64,000 bases of DNA from Bacillota bacterium (GCA_023435305.1 JAEYRV010000035.1:1-64000), one strand, 5' to 3'. Counted from the stretch's first letter, positions 25,143 through 34,782 are shown. Notes: a model not told the origin generated them from the letters alone. Program-made: numbers and translations.

Positions 25143-26963
25143 ATGCCGGTTCTGACCATAAGAAAAAAGATGGTTTTGTTAGTGTTGATTGTACTGATAC
25201 CGATTTTTCTTCTGGAAATTGTTCGAATCAACGACGATTTCAAGGACAGAGTGAACATGGAGTTAAAAGCAGGTGAGGATCTGGCTAACTCTGTTACATC
25301 CTCCTTCTGCAATTATGTAGAAGAATTGTGGTTATGTGAAGCAGCGATAGGCAGCCTGTTCGTATTAAACGACATGAATACTGAGGATATTCAAAAATAC
25401 CTTCTCGAAATAGAAACAGAGGATGCTGTTCTCTCAAATCTTTCATGGATAAGCGCCGACGGAACGGTCATAGCCAGCCAAAACCAGGAATTGATTGGGT
25501 ATTCAGTATCTGACGATGAATATTTTGCAATGATAACCGCCGGAGAAAGCAAAATCCTTGGCGAGTTAAAATATTCTGAAGCAAAAGCTGAGAATTACAC
25601 ATACGTCGCAAGAGGAATCGTCACAGACAACGGACTGCAGGGCATCCTGACAGGACGTATCTATCCTGATATGTTTACTGAAAGGCTGAACATGTCAGAT
25701 AGCTCCTACAACAGAGATTTCGGTTTTATAGACAGAAAGGGAAATACACTTACAATATACCCGGAAAAATACGAAACCAGCGATTATAGAATGGTGACAC
25801 TGATGGATGAAGACATTCCGGGCGCCTCATCAGATACAAACATTGAATGCCCTGTCGGATTGAGCGGCTGGAAGTGTTTTGTAACGATAAACTATGATAT
25901 GATAATGGAAAAACACAATAGCCGCCTTACAAACGATATTACAATATTGCTGCTTGTTTTGATTATTTCTCTCCTGGTGGCTCTGATATTCGCAAAAAGA
26001 ATACTGGATCCGCTAATGAATATAAAAGAGACCATTTCAGCTGTAAAAAAAGGTGATTATACAGTACGCTCCAATATATACGGTAATGATGAGGTCGCTG
26101 CAACAGCACAGGATATCGATGTCATGGTCGATACCATATTGGCAAACGACTTGATCAAGTCACAGGCCTTCACCGATCTGTCCCATGAACTTAAGGCTCC
26201 GCTGAATGTCATATTTGCTTCCTCACAGCTTATAGAATCAATTGTTCCGGGATCCTGCCCTTGTGACAAACACAGCAGGGTGCTCAAATATTGCAGATCT
26301 ATCAGGCAAAATTGTTACAAACTGATAAAGATCATCAGCAATCTTCTTGATGTATCAAAGTTTGAAAGCGGCCATCTCGCAGCAAAAATGGAATATCACA
26401 ACATCATCAGCATTATAGAAGATACGACCATGTCAGTTGTTGCCTATGCGGAACAAAAGGGCGTCAACATTGTTTTTGACACCGACACCGAAGAAAAATA
26501 TACGGAATGTGATCAAAGTATGATAGAACGCATCATGCTCAATCTTTTGTCAAATGCACTAAAGTTCACGGACAAGGGCGGAAGTATTTTTGTCGGCATC
26601 ACGAGTACGGTAGACAGGATCATAGTCAGGATCGATGATACAGGCATAGGCATCCAGCAGGATAAAGTCAAGTATATATTTAACAGGTTCAAACAGGCGG
26701 ATACATCCCTGAACAGAAACCACTACGGAAGCGGTTTGGGGCTTTCTCTTGTCAAGACGCTTGTGGAGATGCATAACGGCACTATATATGTCACCAGTGA
26801 AGTAGGAAAGGGAACGAGCTTCATCCTCCATCTTCCTGCCAGAAAACTATCGAAGGACATGATCGCCGCTATGAAAGATAACGAGACTCTCAATGATAAC
26901 CAAAGCATATCCGGAAGAGTCAGCATAGAATTATCTGATATAGATGATGCAACGATGCGGTAG
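25143..26963 (+). CDS. Sensor histidine kinase with extracellular cache-like sensor, HAMP
   Basis: A 606-residue membrane kinase: transmembrane helix 7-27, extracellular cache-like sensor 28-260, second helix about 262-284, HAMP to about 335, HisKA with H348 in DLSHELKAPLN, and HATPase with N-box NLLSNALKFT, G1 DDTGIGI and G2 GSGLGLSLV. The tail past residue 575 is Asp/Asn-rich and not part of the fold. No response regulator is adjacent, so it is an orphan; the ligand is unknown. ATG 25143 has GAGGTGA upstream. It converges on mgtE with a 12-base gap. Confidence 0.9.
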   Translation: MPVLTIRKKMVLLVLIVLIPIFLLEIVRINDDFKDRVNMELKAGEDLANSVTSSFCNYVEELWLCEAAIGSLFVLNDMNTEDIQKYLLEIETEDAVLSNLSWISADGTVIASQNQELIGYSVSDDEYFAMITAGESKILGELKYSEAKAENYTYVARGIVTDNGLQGILTGRIYPDMFTERLNMSDSSYNRDFGFIDRKGNTLTIYPEKYETSDYRMVTLMDEDIPGASSDTNIECPVGLSGWKCFVTINYDMIMEKHNSRLTNDITILLLVLIISLLVALIFAKRILDPLMNIKETISAVKKGDYTVRSNIYGNDEVAATAQDIDVMVDTILANDLIKSQAFTDLSHELKAPLNVIFASSQLIESIVPGSCPCDKHSRVLKYCRSIRQNCYKLIKIISNLLDVSKFESGHLAAKMEYHNIISIIEDTTMSVVAYAEQKGVNIVFDTDTEEKYTECDQSMIERIMLNLLSNALKFTDKGGSIFVGITSTVDRIIVRIDDTGIGIQQDKVKYIFNRFKQADTSLNRNHYGSGLGLSLVKTLVEMHNGTIYVTSEVGKGTSFILHLPARKLSKDMIAAMKDNETLNDNQSISGRVSIELSDIDDATMR

Positions 26964-26975
26964 GCGACAGTCTTA

Positions 26976-28310
26976 CTATATCACGAAAAGATTCGCAAAG
27001 GTGAAGTAGATAGTAAGCGTCACGGCATCGACTATCGTTGTGATCAGAGGGCTTGCCATGATGGCCGGATCAAGCCTGAGCTTCTTTGCAAACAGCGGGA
27101 GCATACCTCCGATCACCTTCGCTACGATAATGGTGAACAGCAGCGTTGCAGAGACCGTGACTGATATAGCGAATGAATATCTCTCCAAATAAAAGACCCT
27201 TAGAAAATTTACAATGGAAAGAGCGATTCCTACCATTACACTTACCCTGAATTCCTTCCATACCACAGCGATTATATCCCTGAAATTGACCTCTCCCAGT
27301 ACAATACTTCTGATAACGAGGGTCGATGCCTGCGAACCTGCATTTCCTCCGGTATTCATAAGCATCGGTATAAACGCGGTCAGCGCCACAACTGTCTGCA
27401 GAGTATCCTCAAAGCTCTTTATGATGTATCCTGTAAATGTAGCAGAAATCATCAGGACCAACAGCCACAGTATCCTCTGCCTTGCAAGCTTGAAAACGCC
27501 GGCATCGATATATCCCTCACCAGTGGGCTGGACAGCCGCCATCCTGTAAAAGTCCTCTGTCGTTTCCTCTTCTATGACATCTATGATGTCGTCAATTGTG
27601 ATGATACCAACAAGCCTGTGTTCATTGTCAACGACCGGCACAGCAAGCAGGTCATATTTTTTGAACATGTCGGCGATAAACTCCTGATCATCATGCGTAT
27701 TAACATATATGGGGTCGCTGTGCATGATATCCCCAACCTTTTTATCGACGGAGGAAAGCACAAGATCCTTCAGCGATAAAAAACCCTCCAGATGCCTTTG
27801 AGCATCCATCACATAGCAGGTATATATGGTTTCCTTGTCCGGAGCAGTTCTTCTGATCCTTTCGAGTGCCTCTCCCACCAGCCACTCCTTTTTTAGGTCA
27901 ACGAATTCTATGGTCATCAGACTGCCGGCAGAATAGTCCGGATACATAAGAAACTGGTTTATCCTTTTGCGCTCAGCGTCGCTCGTGTTCTTAAGTATCT
28001 TCTTAACGATATTTGCAGGCATTTCCTCGAGCAGGTCCACTTTATCGTCGAAATAGAGATCGTTCAATATGTCGGAGAGCTCTTTTTCATTCACCAGCTC
28101 CACTATATCCGCCTGTCTGTCCTTGGAAAGGTATGAAAAAACATCTGCTGCGATCTCCTTTGACAGGAGTCTGAACACAAGCAGCGTCTGCTTTTCATCG
28201 AGACTATCCAATATCTCCGCTATATCTACTGCACGTGCGTTTTTCAGTTCGCCCTTCAGCATGGAATAGTTCTTATCGATGATCAATTGCTCAATGAGTT
28301 TTAGATCCAC
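26976..28310 (-). CDS. mgtE: Magnesium transporter MgtE
   Basis: A 444-residue MgtE. The N-terminal helical domain (superhelical N domain, 1-130) is followed by two CBS domains (about 131-255; IITIDDIIDVIEEE marks the end of the second) and five transmembrane helices with the pore signature FIPMLMNTGGNAGSQAS. Imports Mg2+; the N and CBS domains close the channel when internal Mg2+ is high. GTG 28310 gives an eight-base spacing from AGGAGG; the ATG six bases earlier would be only two bases away. No M-box riboswitch is visible upstream. Confidence 0.93.
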   Translation of the reverse strand: MDLKLIEQLIIDKNYSMLKGELKNARAVDIAEILDSLDEKQTLLVFRLLSKEIAADVFSYLSKDRQADIVELVNEKELSDILNDLYFDDKVDLLEEMPANIVKKILKNTSDAERKRINQFLMYPDYSAGSLMTIEFVDLKKEWLVGEALERIRRTAPDKETIYTCYVMDAQRHLEGFLSLKDLVLSSVDKKVGDIMHSDPIYVNTHDDQEFIADMFKKYDLLAVPVVDNEHRLVGIITIDDIIDVIEEETTEDFYRMAAVQPTGEGYIDAGVFKLARQRILWLLVLMISATFTGYIIKSFEDTLQTVVALTAFIPMLMNTGGNAGSQASTLVIRSIVLGEVNFRDIIAVVWKEFRVSVMVGIALSIVNFLRVFYLERYSFAISVTVSATLLFTIIVAKVIGGMLPLFAKKLRLDPAIMASPLITTIVDAVTLTIYFTFANLFVI

Positions 28311-28366
28311 TGCCATGACCTCCTGTGGATAATAATTGCCAAGCGCATACATGAATATACAATCGA

Positions 28367-28405
28367 AGGGGACGGGCTTTTGATAATCAGAAGCGCCGTC
28401 CCCCT
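28367..28405. repeat. GGGGACGG long hairpin between two minus-strand genes
   Basis: AGGGGACGG and CCGTCCCCCT flank GCTTTTGATAATCAGAAGC, giving one hairpin with an almost fully paired stem of about 18 bp. It lies between the beta-propeller gene stop and mgtE. No T run follows on the minus strand, so it fits a REP-like GGGGAC repeat that may still end or protect a transcript. Confidence 0.65.
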
Positions 28406-28419
28406 GTTATTCCAACCTC

Positions 28420-30816
28420 TTATCTGAAACCGAGACTGCCCTTTAATTTAAGTGTACCCAGATCGTGCGCCTGGAGCTTATTCTGTGAGAATGTATACAG
28501 ATTATTGCCGATATATATCCCCCTGTAAATCATATCTTCCTCTTCTATATCTTTCATAGCCGCATTTTCATGAACATGACTTACGCGCCCCTTATAGGAG
28601 AAATTTTTGTTTGTGATGTTGTACAGGAAGTAGCCGGCAAAATAATCGGTTTCCGAGTTTATATAAGCTATGGGGAGTCCCATGAGTCCTTTGTCCAGGG
28701 ATATCATAAGCGCCTTGTGGTCTTCGGCCGCCGGAGAAAAAGCTTCCTCGCCGATAATCTCATTTTTGACCTCAATGGGGTCTGTAACATCCGACACATC
28801 AAAGAGTGACAGCTTGAAGCCCTTCGTATCGACCCCCCAGCCATCCCTTTCCTCCGTATGATAGCCCAATCCCAGGACATGGTCCTTGTCAAGGATATGC
28901 ATATATGAGCTGAATCCCGGGATTTTAAGATATCCAAGCATACTCAGGTTTTTAGGATCAACCGCATCAATGACGAAGAACGGATCCATCTTACGGAACG
29001 TGACCATATAAATGCGTTCACCTGCAAAGCGTGTACTTTTTATTTCTTCACCGGGTGCGATACCCTCGAGCCTGCCCGTGACTTTCATACCCTCATCCAA
29101 TGCATATACATTGTTCCTTGTACCGCCGTTACCATTTGTAGTCGTGGCGATCCTGAAAACGCCCTTGTACTCGTCCATGGAGAATTGATTCAAAATAGTG
29201 CCCGGCACCGAGCCCTTTGTCTTGTATATTATCTTTCCATCCTTCAGTCCGAACTTGTGCACTGATGTCATATCCTCATAGACAGGATATTGCTGCACCT
29301 TGCTTTTCAATGCATTATATTCGTATCTTGAAACAGCGGCATACATATGGTCGGCCGAAACATAAAGCTGTCCTGAGCTTCCAAGATATGCGCTGACATC
29401 ATCCTTGCCGCTGCCGAGATCTATGCCTATAGTCATCATATAATTCGGCGTGACCAAATCCCTGAAGTAATGGATTTCCTTCAAGCCTATTTTATAATCG
29501 ATGTTCGATTTATTATCTCTGTATTTGGGAGTTACATACGACGTCACTGCGTTTCTGAGAGCATCATAAAGCTCATCATAGCTCTTGAAGCCGGTTTCAC
29601 CAAGCAGATCCAGCCCTTGTGCTGAAGTCCTGGAGGCTTGATTTATAAACGCCTCTTTATTGCCGGTGCTGATAATATCCATCATATCTCTGAAGTAGGG
29701 GGAATAGAATCTGACTCTGGAATTTGTCACTATATATACATCGTCGTCAATCATCCTGGATGAAAGATATGCCCCTTCATAATCCTTGTCGCTGAGAATA
29801 AAAGGTTTCGAACGATCTGTTATATCATATACCCTTACATTCGTGCTGCCGATACCGGCCGAACCGAATAAGCGCTCCAGGATAGCGCCTTCTTTCTTAT
29901 CCTGGGACCTGAAAGGTATATTTGACCTTCCATTAATAACAACAAGCTTGTTATTATAAATAAATATCTCACTTACTCCGTCAGTACAAGGGATCTCAGA
30001 AATGATTTTCATATTGCTCGGATCCGAGTCAACAATAACGATTTTTTCATTCCGGACAATATAGATATACTCGCCGTCGGTCTTGATAAGGTCGCCCTCT
30101 TCTATGCCCTCAACCTGGTTATTGGTTCCGGAATAATCGGATCCATTGGATTTTGAAGGTGCTTCCTGTGTGGCAGAAGCCGCGTAATCCTTGCTCGAAT
30201 CCTGGGAAATCGATGGCTCCGCAGCAGAGTCGGCAAAATCACGTTCGATCACAATATTCCATCTGGCATAATTTACATATCCGGCCAGTTTATCATTGTA
30301 TCTGAATAATTGATACAGGTTCTCAAGGCTGTCCACTGTTGGAAGATCTGAAGGATCGCCATGCGCTCCGCCGGTATTCCCTGTCTTCTTTGTTATATGT
30401 ACGCTTTTAGTTTTGCTGTCCCATTGGACATTATAGCCAAAGCTCTCGGACACGTACCTGAGTGGTATGTATGTACGGCCGTCTCTGTTGATGACGCTGC
30501 AGTCCAGGTAATTTACGGCGCCATTGTTCAGCACGGCCGTATTGCCCACCTCCAGCATGATCTCCTGTTCATCGTCCTTTACAACGACGAGCTTGTCGCT
30601 GTTGTTCCAATCCACTGTAACTCCGATCCTTTCAAAAAAGCCCCGCACCGGCACCAGTACCCTGGTTCCTGTATGGATCGGCTGTGAATCTGTGAACTCG
30701 ACCTTTTTTCCGTCGAGCCAGATAGTGACTGCTTCCTCGGAGGAAGCCATACTGAACCCGCTTAGCATGCCTGCCATCAAGATAACAACAAGCAGAAGGG
30801 CCGTTGTTTTTCTCAT
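28420..30816 (-). CDS. Secreted beta-propeller protein with copper-amine-oxidase-like N domain
   Basis: A 798-residue exported protein. A signal peptide (residues 1-24) leads into a copper amine oxidase N1-like domain (about 28-140; VPVRGFFERIGVTVDW and YIPLRYVSESFGYNVQW are its two typical repeats), a Ser-rich linker, then a long beta-propeller of the PF09826 type starting near TNNQVEGIEEGDLIKTDGEYI (residue 232). The N domain is a wall-associated module in Clostridia, not an oxidase. Likely surface-bound; function unknown. ATG 30816 has GGGGTG upstream. Confidence 0.85.
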   Translation of the reverse strand: MRKTTALLLVVILMAGMLSGFSMASSEEAVTIWLDGKKVEFTDSQPIHTGTRVLVPVRGFFERIGVTVDWNNSDKLVVVKDDEQEIMLEVGNTAVLNNGAVNYLDCSVINRDGRTYIPLRYVSESFGYNVQWDSKTKSVHITKKTGNTGGAHGDPSDLPTVDSLENLYQLFRYNDKLAGYVNYARWNIVIERDFADSAAEPSISQDSSKDYAASATQEAPSKSNGSDYSGTNNQVEGIEEGDLIKTDGEYIYIVRNEKIVIVDSDPSNMKIISEIPCTDGVSEIFIYNNKLVVINGRSNIPFRSQDKKEGAILERLFGSAGIGSTNVRVYDITDRSKPFILSDKDYEGAYLSSRMIDDDVYIVTNSRVRFYSPYFRDMMDIISTGNKEAFINQASRTSAQGLDLLGETGFKSYDELYDALRNAVTSYVTPKYRDNKSNIDYKIGLKEIHYFRDLVTPNYMMTIGIDLGSGKDDVSAYLGSSGQLYVSADHMYAAVSRYEYNALKSKVQQYPVYEDMTSVHKFGLKDGKIIYKTKGSVPGTILNQFSMDEYKGVFRIATTTNGNGGTRNNVYALDEGMKVTGRLEGIAPGEEIKSTRFAGERIYMVTFRKMDPFFVIDAVDPKNLSMLGYLKIPGFSSYMHILDKDHVLGLGYHTEERDGWGVDTKGFKLSLFDVSDVTDPIEVKNEIIGEEAFSPAAEDHKALMISLDKGLMGLPIAYINSETDYFAGYFLYNITNKNFSYKGRVSHVHENAAMKDIEEEDMIYRGIYIGNNLYTFSQNKLQAHDLGTLKLKGSLGFR

Positions 30817-30913
30817 TTACTACACCCCGCAATCAATAAGATTTCATTAGGATTTTTTGACAAATATTCAGACGAACCATGCTGCAAGATTGTTCCATTT
30901 TCCCTGTCCGGCA

Positions 30914-31789
30914 TTAAACCTTATCAGGCCTTCCATCCGTATCTCTGTAGTGTTTCGGAGAGTGGCCGAATTCCCTCTTAAAGGAGCGAATGAAATTCGA
31001 ATAGTCTCCGAAACCGCATTTCAAGCATACCTCAGTCACCTTCAAGCCTTCCTTGAGCAACATCCTCGCCATTATCATTCGCTTTTTATGTATATACTGA
31101 TGAATGGTGTAGCCCGTATGTTTTTTGAACTCCCTCAGCAGATGGTATTTGCTCGTATAAAACCTGAACGCCAGTGTTTCAAGAGAAAGCTCCTCGTTCA
31201 GATTGTCGTTTATATATCTGATTACATTGTTGACCTTGTCGTCATATACGACATCAAGCTCTATGTCCTCGTATCGGCTGTCAAAAAATGCCCGGTTCAG
31301 ATAAACAAGCAGCTCTGCCAGATAACTCCTCTGCAATATCCTGTTGCCGTAGCCTTCATTGAAAACAGAGCCCTCCAGATATGCCAGTATTTTTTTTATC
31401 ATTATGCAGAATTCCGTCCTCGGACGCAGTATATTGTAATTACTTTCAGCGGAACGTTCAAAGCAGGCTGTCAGATCCGTATCCTCACCCAGGCTCCTGA
31501 TGAAGTCCGGGTCCAGCCAGAGCACATACCTTTCATATGTCTTTCCGGGCGCCACAACTGTTTTGTGCAGCTCTCTGTTGTTTATGAGGATGATATCGCC
31601 GGGCTTTATCCTGTAGGATTTGCCTTCGATAATATAGGTAACATCTCCGGACAGGAAGAAAAACACCTCATAGAAAATGTGATTATGATATTCCACTTCA
31701 ACAGGAGTCTCATCCTTGTAGTGGAAAAACTCAAAATCGCTGCTGATCATATACTGGCGTGTGGTGAATTTCTGTTCTGCATGCTTCAT
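30914..31789 (-). CDS. AraC family transcriptional regulator with cupin sensor
   Basis: A 291-residue regulator. Residues 15-105 form a cupin (YHNHIFYEVFFFLSG; IKPGDIILINNRELH), which usually binds a sugar or related ligand. The C-terminal 100 residues carry two helix-turn-helix motifs (LSLETLAFRFYTSKYHLLREF; VTEVCLKCGFGDYSNFIRSF). Many such regulators control neighbouring sugar genes, but none is adjacent, so targets are unknown. ATG 31789 follows GGAGG by eight bases. Confidence 0.88.
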   Translation of the reverse strand: MKHAEQKFTTRQYMISSDFEFFHYKDETPVEVEYHNHIFYEVFFFLSGDVTYIIEGKSYRIKPGDIILINNRELHKTVVAPGKTYERYVLWLDPDFIRSLGEDTDLTACFERSAESNYNILRPRTEFCIMIKKILAYLEGSVFNEGYGNRILQRSYLAELLVYLNRAFFDSRYEDIELDVVYDDKVNNVIRYINDNLNEELSLETLAFRFYTSKYHLLREFKKHTGYTIHQYIHKKRMIMARMLLKEGLKVTEVCLKCGFGDYSNFIRSFKREFGHSPKHYRDTDGRPDKV

Positions 31790-31827
31790 AACATTGTCCT
31801 CCGGTCACCAGTGCTGTTCCAAAGAAT

Positions 31828-31856
31828 ATTTTACAGCAACTTTTGCATGTTATCAA
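31828..31856 (-). promoter_or_regulatory. Promoter of the AraC-type regulator
   Basis: On the minus strand TTGATA (31856-31851) and TAAAAT (31833-31828) with a 17-base spacer, about 39 bases before the start codon. Confidence 0.65.
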
Positions 31857-31921
31857 GCAGCAGAATAAAGAAACCTGCTTTTTATTGACATAATCATCGC
31901 AAATGAAAGCTAAGTGTAATT

Positions 31922-32377
31922 TTAGTAGCCGATTTCCTTCAGTATTTCCTTGATTTCATCCTTGTACTGTGCAGAGGTATTAATAAAAATCATGGTATTG
32001 TCTACTCTCGAAACCACATAATAGCCTTCATCAGTTGACAAACCATAATAGTTGTAATTGCTGCCGCTTAATTCACCGGAGCTTGCACCATTGCCCTTCA
32101 TTTGCTCAAAGTCGCTCTTGTTACCATTGAATGCAGAAACTGCCTGGTCATTTGAAGGCAGCACGTAAAACTCGATTTGGTATTTTCCTTCTTTAATTGC
32201 AAGAGATACAGCCTCCACTTCTCCTTCACCAAATTGATTGGCTGCGTCCACGGTCTGGTATCCTGCGCTCTCCATCTTTTCAATGAACTGATTGTTCGTC
32301 AGGGCTGTTTTTGAACCGCAAGCTGTGAGAAAAAGAGCTATCACCAGAGCATATAAAAGTAATGCCTTCAATTTCAT
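31922..32377 (-). CDS. Small lipoprotein of unknown function
   Basis: A 151-residue lipoprotein. The signal peptide ends in the lipobox LTAC, with the modified Cys at about residue 20. The mature part is one small alpha/beta domain, beginning LTNNQFIEKMESAGYQTVDA and ending in a helix; I do not recognise a named family. ATG 32377 lies eight bases after GGAGG; an earlier in-frame TTG overlaps that ribosome site and is rejected. It stands alone. Confidence 0.75.
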   Translation of the reverse strand: MKLKALLLYALVIALFLTACGSKTALTNNQFIEKMESAGYQTVDAANQFGEGEVEAVSLAIKEGKYQIEFYVLPSNDQAVSAFNGNKSDFEQMKGNGASSGELSGSNYNYYGLSTDEGYYVVSRVDNTMIFINTSAQYKDEIKEILKEIGY

Positions 32378-32575
32378 AAACTTATCCTCCAATTAATAAA
32401 CTATAACGATGCGTTCTTTTGCTTCGTATCATATTTGCATTTCATGAACTTGCTGCCGGATGTTTATAGGTCGGTGAGGGTGAAAATACTTATATAGACG
32501 GGACGGGGGCCTTTTATTCGCCTCGCTATATTGTGATACTAACATGTTTTATCGATTTGTGCAATATTATGGTAA

Positions 32576-32603
32576 TTGACATTTTTCATATATAACATAA
32601 TAT
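32576..32603 (+). promoter_or_regulatory. Promoter of the 65-residue protein gene
   Basis: TTGACA (32576-32581), 16 bases, TAATAT (32598-32603). The rest of the 300-base gap from 32378 to 32677 shows nothing else beyond a short G-rich tract near 32500. Confidence 0.6.
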
Positions 32604-32677
32604 GTTCTCCATGATCGGGGGATACTTTTATACGTGCAGTACAAACTATATTCAATAATAACTATGGAGGCTGGAAT

Positions 32678-32875
32678 ATGCGTGAAGGAATAATACCAAT
32701 GGTACTTGGCACGGCAGTAACTACTGCAGGCGCAGTAATGAGGGGAACGGACATGAAAAAGCACCATATGACAAAGCATGAAACAAAGGTTGCAATCGGG
32801 GCCGGCTTGCTGGGACTTGGCGCAGCTCATGTCATTCTTGGCGCGATAGATTTCTTCCAGGACAGAAGGCATTGA
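32678..32875 (+). CDS. Small 65-residue membrane protein
   Basis: A short gene with a clear ribosome site (GGAGG, seven bases before ATG 32678), its own promoter and a terminator after it. The product has a hydrophobic N-terminal segment (IIPMVLGTAVTTAGAVM, about 5-21), a basic His-rich loop and a second helix (VAIGAGLLGLGAAHVILGAI, about 38-57), so a two-span hairpin is likely. Proteins like this occur in Clostridia, sometimes mislabelled asparagine synthase; no function is known. Confidence 0.8.
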   Translation: MREGIIPMVLGTAVTTAGAVMRGTDMKKHHMTKHETKVAIGAGLLGLGAAHVILGAIDFFQDRRH

Positions 32876-32911
32876 ACAGATTCAGTATCCGGAAATTGGA
32901 TAATCAACAGG

Positions 32912-32950
32912 AAAACCGTGCTGTCTCATTTGAGTAACCGCACGGTTTTT
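32912..32950 (+). terminator. Rho-independent terminator
   Basis: AAAACCGTGC and GCACGGTTTT form a perfect 10-bp stem with an 18-base loop and a T run on the plus strand, 36 bases after the 65-residue gene. The A run on the other side lets it also act for the minus-strand TPM gene ending at 33029. Confidence 0.8.
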
Positions 32951-33000
32951 ATAATACTTCGATTCAAAGAAAATATATCGTTTATAGAGGATTTTCTGAC
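32951..33000. repeat. Dispersed 50-bp hairpin element, copy 1
   Basis: ATAATACTTCGATTCAAAGA.. to ATTTTCTGAC matches 48681-48732 over about 50 bases with scattered changes. GAAAAT and ATTTTC arms can pair in both copies. It lies just after the TPM-domain gene stop on the minus strand. Confidence 0.6.
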
Positions 33001-33028
33001 ATATGCCAGCCCGCATGTAATATCACAA

Positions 33029-33916
33029 TCAATAACCGCCGCTGCTGCCTCCGCCGCCTGATCTTCCTCCGCCCCCGCGACTGCCTCTGCTGCCTCCGCC
33101 CCCGAAGCCTCCGCCTCCGCGACTGCCTCTGCTGCCTCCGCCGCCGAAGCCTCCACCCCCCCAGCCGCCTCTTCCGCCGCCGCCCCCCCAGCCGCCTCTT
33201 CCGCCGTCTCCGAAAACCCTGGAGTAGAAGGCTATTCTCAATAATGCCCTGGTAATTCTAAACCTGAATAATATGCCGTCAGCAACTAGAAAAATACAAA
33301 ATATGATTATATAGAAGAATGCTTTGTCATCTTCGTCGGAGCTATCGCTGCTGTCATACCTCGTGCCACTGGGCATACGCTGTTCTAAATCATATTCCGA
33401 CACATATTCCGATAATCCGTACTCTTCAGCCACCACATTCACAACTGCTGCAAATCCATAAAGCATGCCTTTGTCAAAGTCATTATTCTTTAAGTACGGA
33501 TTCATATAATCATTTCTTATATCTGCCGTTTCAATATCGGTAAGAGCACCCTCAAGCCCGTATCCGACCTCGATCCTCAGTTGTCTTTCTGATACGGCAT
33601 TTAATATAAGCACGCCGTTATCCTTTCCCTTCTGGCCGATTCCCCATTGCTTGAACAGCTCATAGGCATAGCTGTCGATGTCCTCGCCATCCAGTGAAGA
33701 AACCGTTACGACAACCACCTGTGCCGTTGTTGCATCCTCAAGACCTTTCCCGATGCGCTGAATATTGTCACGTGTTTCACGGCTCAGCACCCCGGCGAAA
33801 TCATTGACAAAAAACTCCGTGGTCGGAGCCGGATAATCAGCCTTAGCGCTTGCCGGCACAGAAATGCTTATTAATAAAATCAAAATCACAAGAACTGCTG
33901 CCTGTAACCTTTTCAT
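33029..33916 (-). CDS. TPM domain (YgcG-like) membrane protein with Gly-rich tail
   Basis: A 295-residue protein. Signal peptide 1-26, TPM domain 30-175 (FVNDFAGVLSRETRDNIQ; WGIGQKGKDNGVLIL; VGYGLEGALTD), one membrane helix about 203-220, then a 70-residue tail of Gly, Arg, Ser and Trp repeats. TPM proteins have been linked to membrane protein quality control and photosystem repair; in bacteria they pair with LemA, as here. The tail is built from a 15-residue-scale DNA repeat (FGGGGSRGSRGGG twice), so its length probably varies between strains. Confidence 0.88.
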   Translation of the reverse strand: MKRLQAAVLVILILLISISVPASAKADYPAPTTEFFVNDFAGVLSRETRDNIQRIGKGLEDATTAQVVVVTVSSLDGEDIDSYAYELFKQWGIGQKGKDNGVLILNAVSERQLRIEVGYGLEGALTDIETADIRNDYMNPYLKNNDFDKGMLYGFAAVVNVVAEEYGLSEYVSEYDLEQRMPSGTRYDSSDSSDEDDKAFFYIIIFCIFLVADGILFRFRITRALLRIAFYSRVFGDGGRGGWGGGGGRGGWGGGGFGGGGSRGSRGGGGFGGGGSRGSRGGGGRSGGGGSSGGY

Positions 33917-33983
33917 TACGACCTGCTCTTTCTTTTATTTACCGCGTTAATTATGTTCCATCTTTGACAGACATACCGTGCAG

Positions 33984-34580
33984 TCAGTTGCTGAAATCCA
34001 CCGTCGGAGTCTGTCCGGCATCCGGCGATGCTTTGTAATAATCTATTTTTTCAAATCCCAGCATTTTTGCAAATAGATTCCCGGGAAATCTGGTCAGCTT
34101 TGTATTATATATCTGCACCTTTCCGATGAATTCACCTCTTGCTACTGCAACTCTATTTTCAGAGCCTTCTATGTCTACCTGAAGATTCGTAAAGAGTTTG
34201 TCTGCTTTCAGCTCGGGATAGCTCTCTGCCAGCGCCAGAATCTTACGGCCGGAGTCGGCCATTTGCTTATCTGCGGCAATCTTGGTATCCATATCCGAAT
34301 AATTGTCAAACAATACTGACCTTGCATTGGCTATATCACTGAAAACCTTCTCCTCATGCTTTACATAGCCTTTCACAACCTCCACCTGGTTTGAGATCAC
34401 ATCGGCCCTTCTCTGCATCTGGTTCTCGACCTCGCTCCATTGACTACGGACATCATGTTCGGCTGTGATCAGACCGTTGTACGTGCTGATTGACCCGATG
34501 ACCAGTATGAGGACAACCAGTGCTATTGCCCCCCATTTTATCCAGCTTCCATAGATATATGAATTGTAGTTATTACTCAT
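33984..34580 (-). CDS. lemA: LemA family protein
   Basis: A 198-residue LemA protein. N-terminal membrane helix at 14-32, then the helical bundle typical of LemA: ITAEHDVRSQWSEVENQMQRR near 36, SYPELKADKLFTNLQ near 120, and YNTKLTRFPGNLFAKMLGF near 160. It sits 67 bases upstream of the TPM gene, the conserved LemA-TPM pair. Function is not settled; membrane-anchored scaffold is the usual proposal. ATG 34580 has AAAGGGCG upstream. Confidence 0.92.
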   Translation of the reverse strand: MSNNYNSYIYGSWIKWGAIALVVLILVIGSISTYNGLITAEHDVRSQWSEVENQMQRRADVISNQVEVVKGYVKHEEKVFSDIANARSVLFDNYSDMDTKIAADKQMADSGRKILALAESYPELKADKLFTNLQVDIEGSENRVAVARGEFIGKVQIYNTKLTRFPGNLFAKMLGFEKIDYYKASPDAGQTPTVDFSN

Positions 34581-34623
34581 TCAAATCGCCCTTTCCTGAA
34601 AAATAATATTCTTCTATTTTTGC

Positions 34624-34652
34624 TTAATATACTGATACCAACAATAGTGCAA
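34624..34652 (-). promoter_or_regulatory. Promoter of the lemA-TPM operon
   Basis: On the minus strand TTGCAC (34652-34647), 17 bases, TATTAA (34629-34624), about 45 bases before lemA. Confidence 0.6.
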
Positions 34653-34704
34653 CTCGATTCACTCTATATGTTAAACGCCGCCAAGCCCTATTTTGTCTGA
34701 TTGT

Positions 34705-34731
34705 AAAAAAAAATAAGCCTCTTAAAGGCTT
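34705..34731 (-). terminator. Rho-independent terminator of the VOC gene
   Basis: On the minus strand AAGCCT-TTAAG-AGGCTT followed by nine T residues, 50 bases after the VOC gene stop. Confidence 0.85.
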
Positions 34732-34782
34732 TAGTCATATCTTATGGATTCCATATTCATTTCACTTTTTTTGACCATACTA

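Noticed and set aside
28353..28419. M-box riboswitch before mgtE
   Set aside because: Only 67 bases are available, and they hold a GGGGACGG hairpin, not M-box elements.
30857..31888. A 343-codon plus-strand open frame opposite the AraC regulator
   Set aside because: The minus strand encodes a clear AraC protein with promoter and ribosome site; the antisense frame has neither and no domain.
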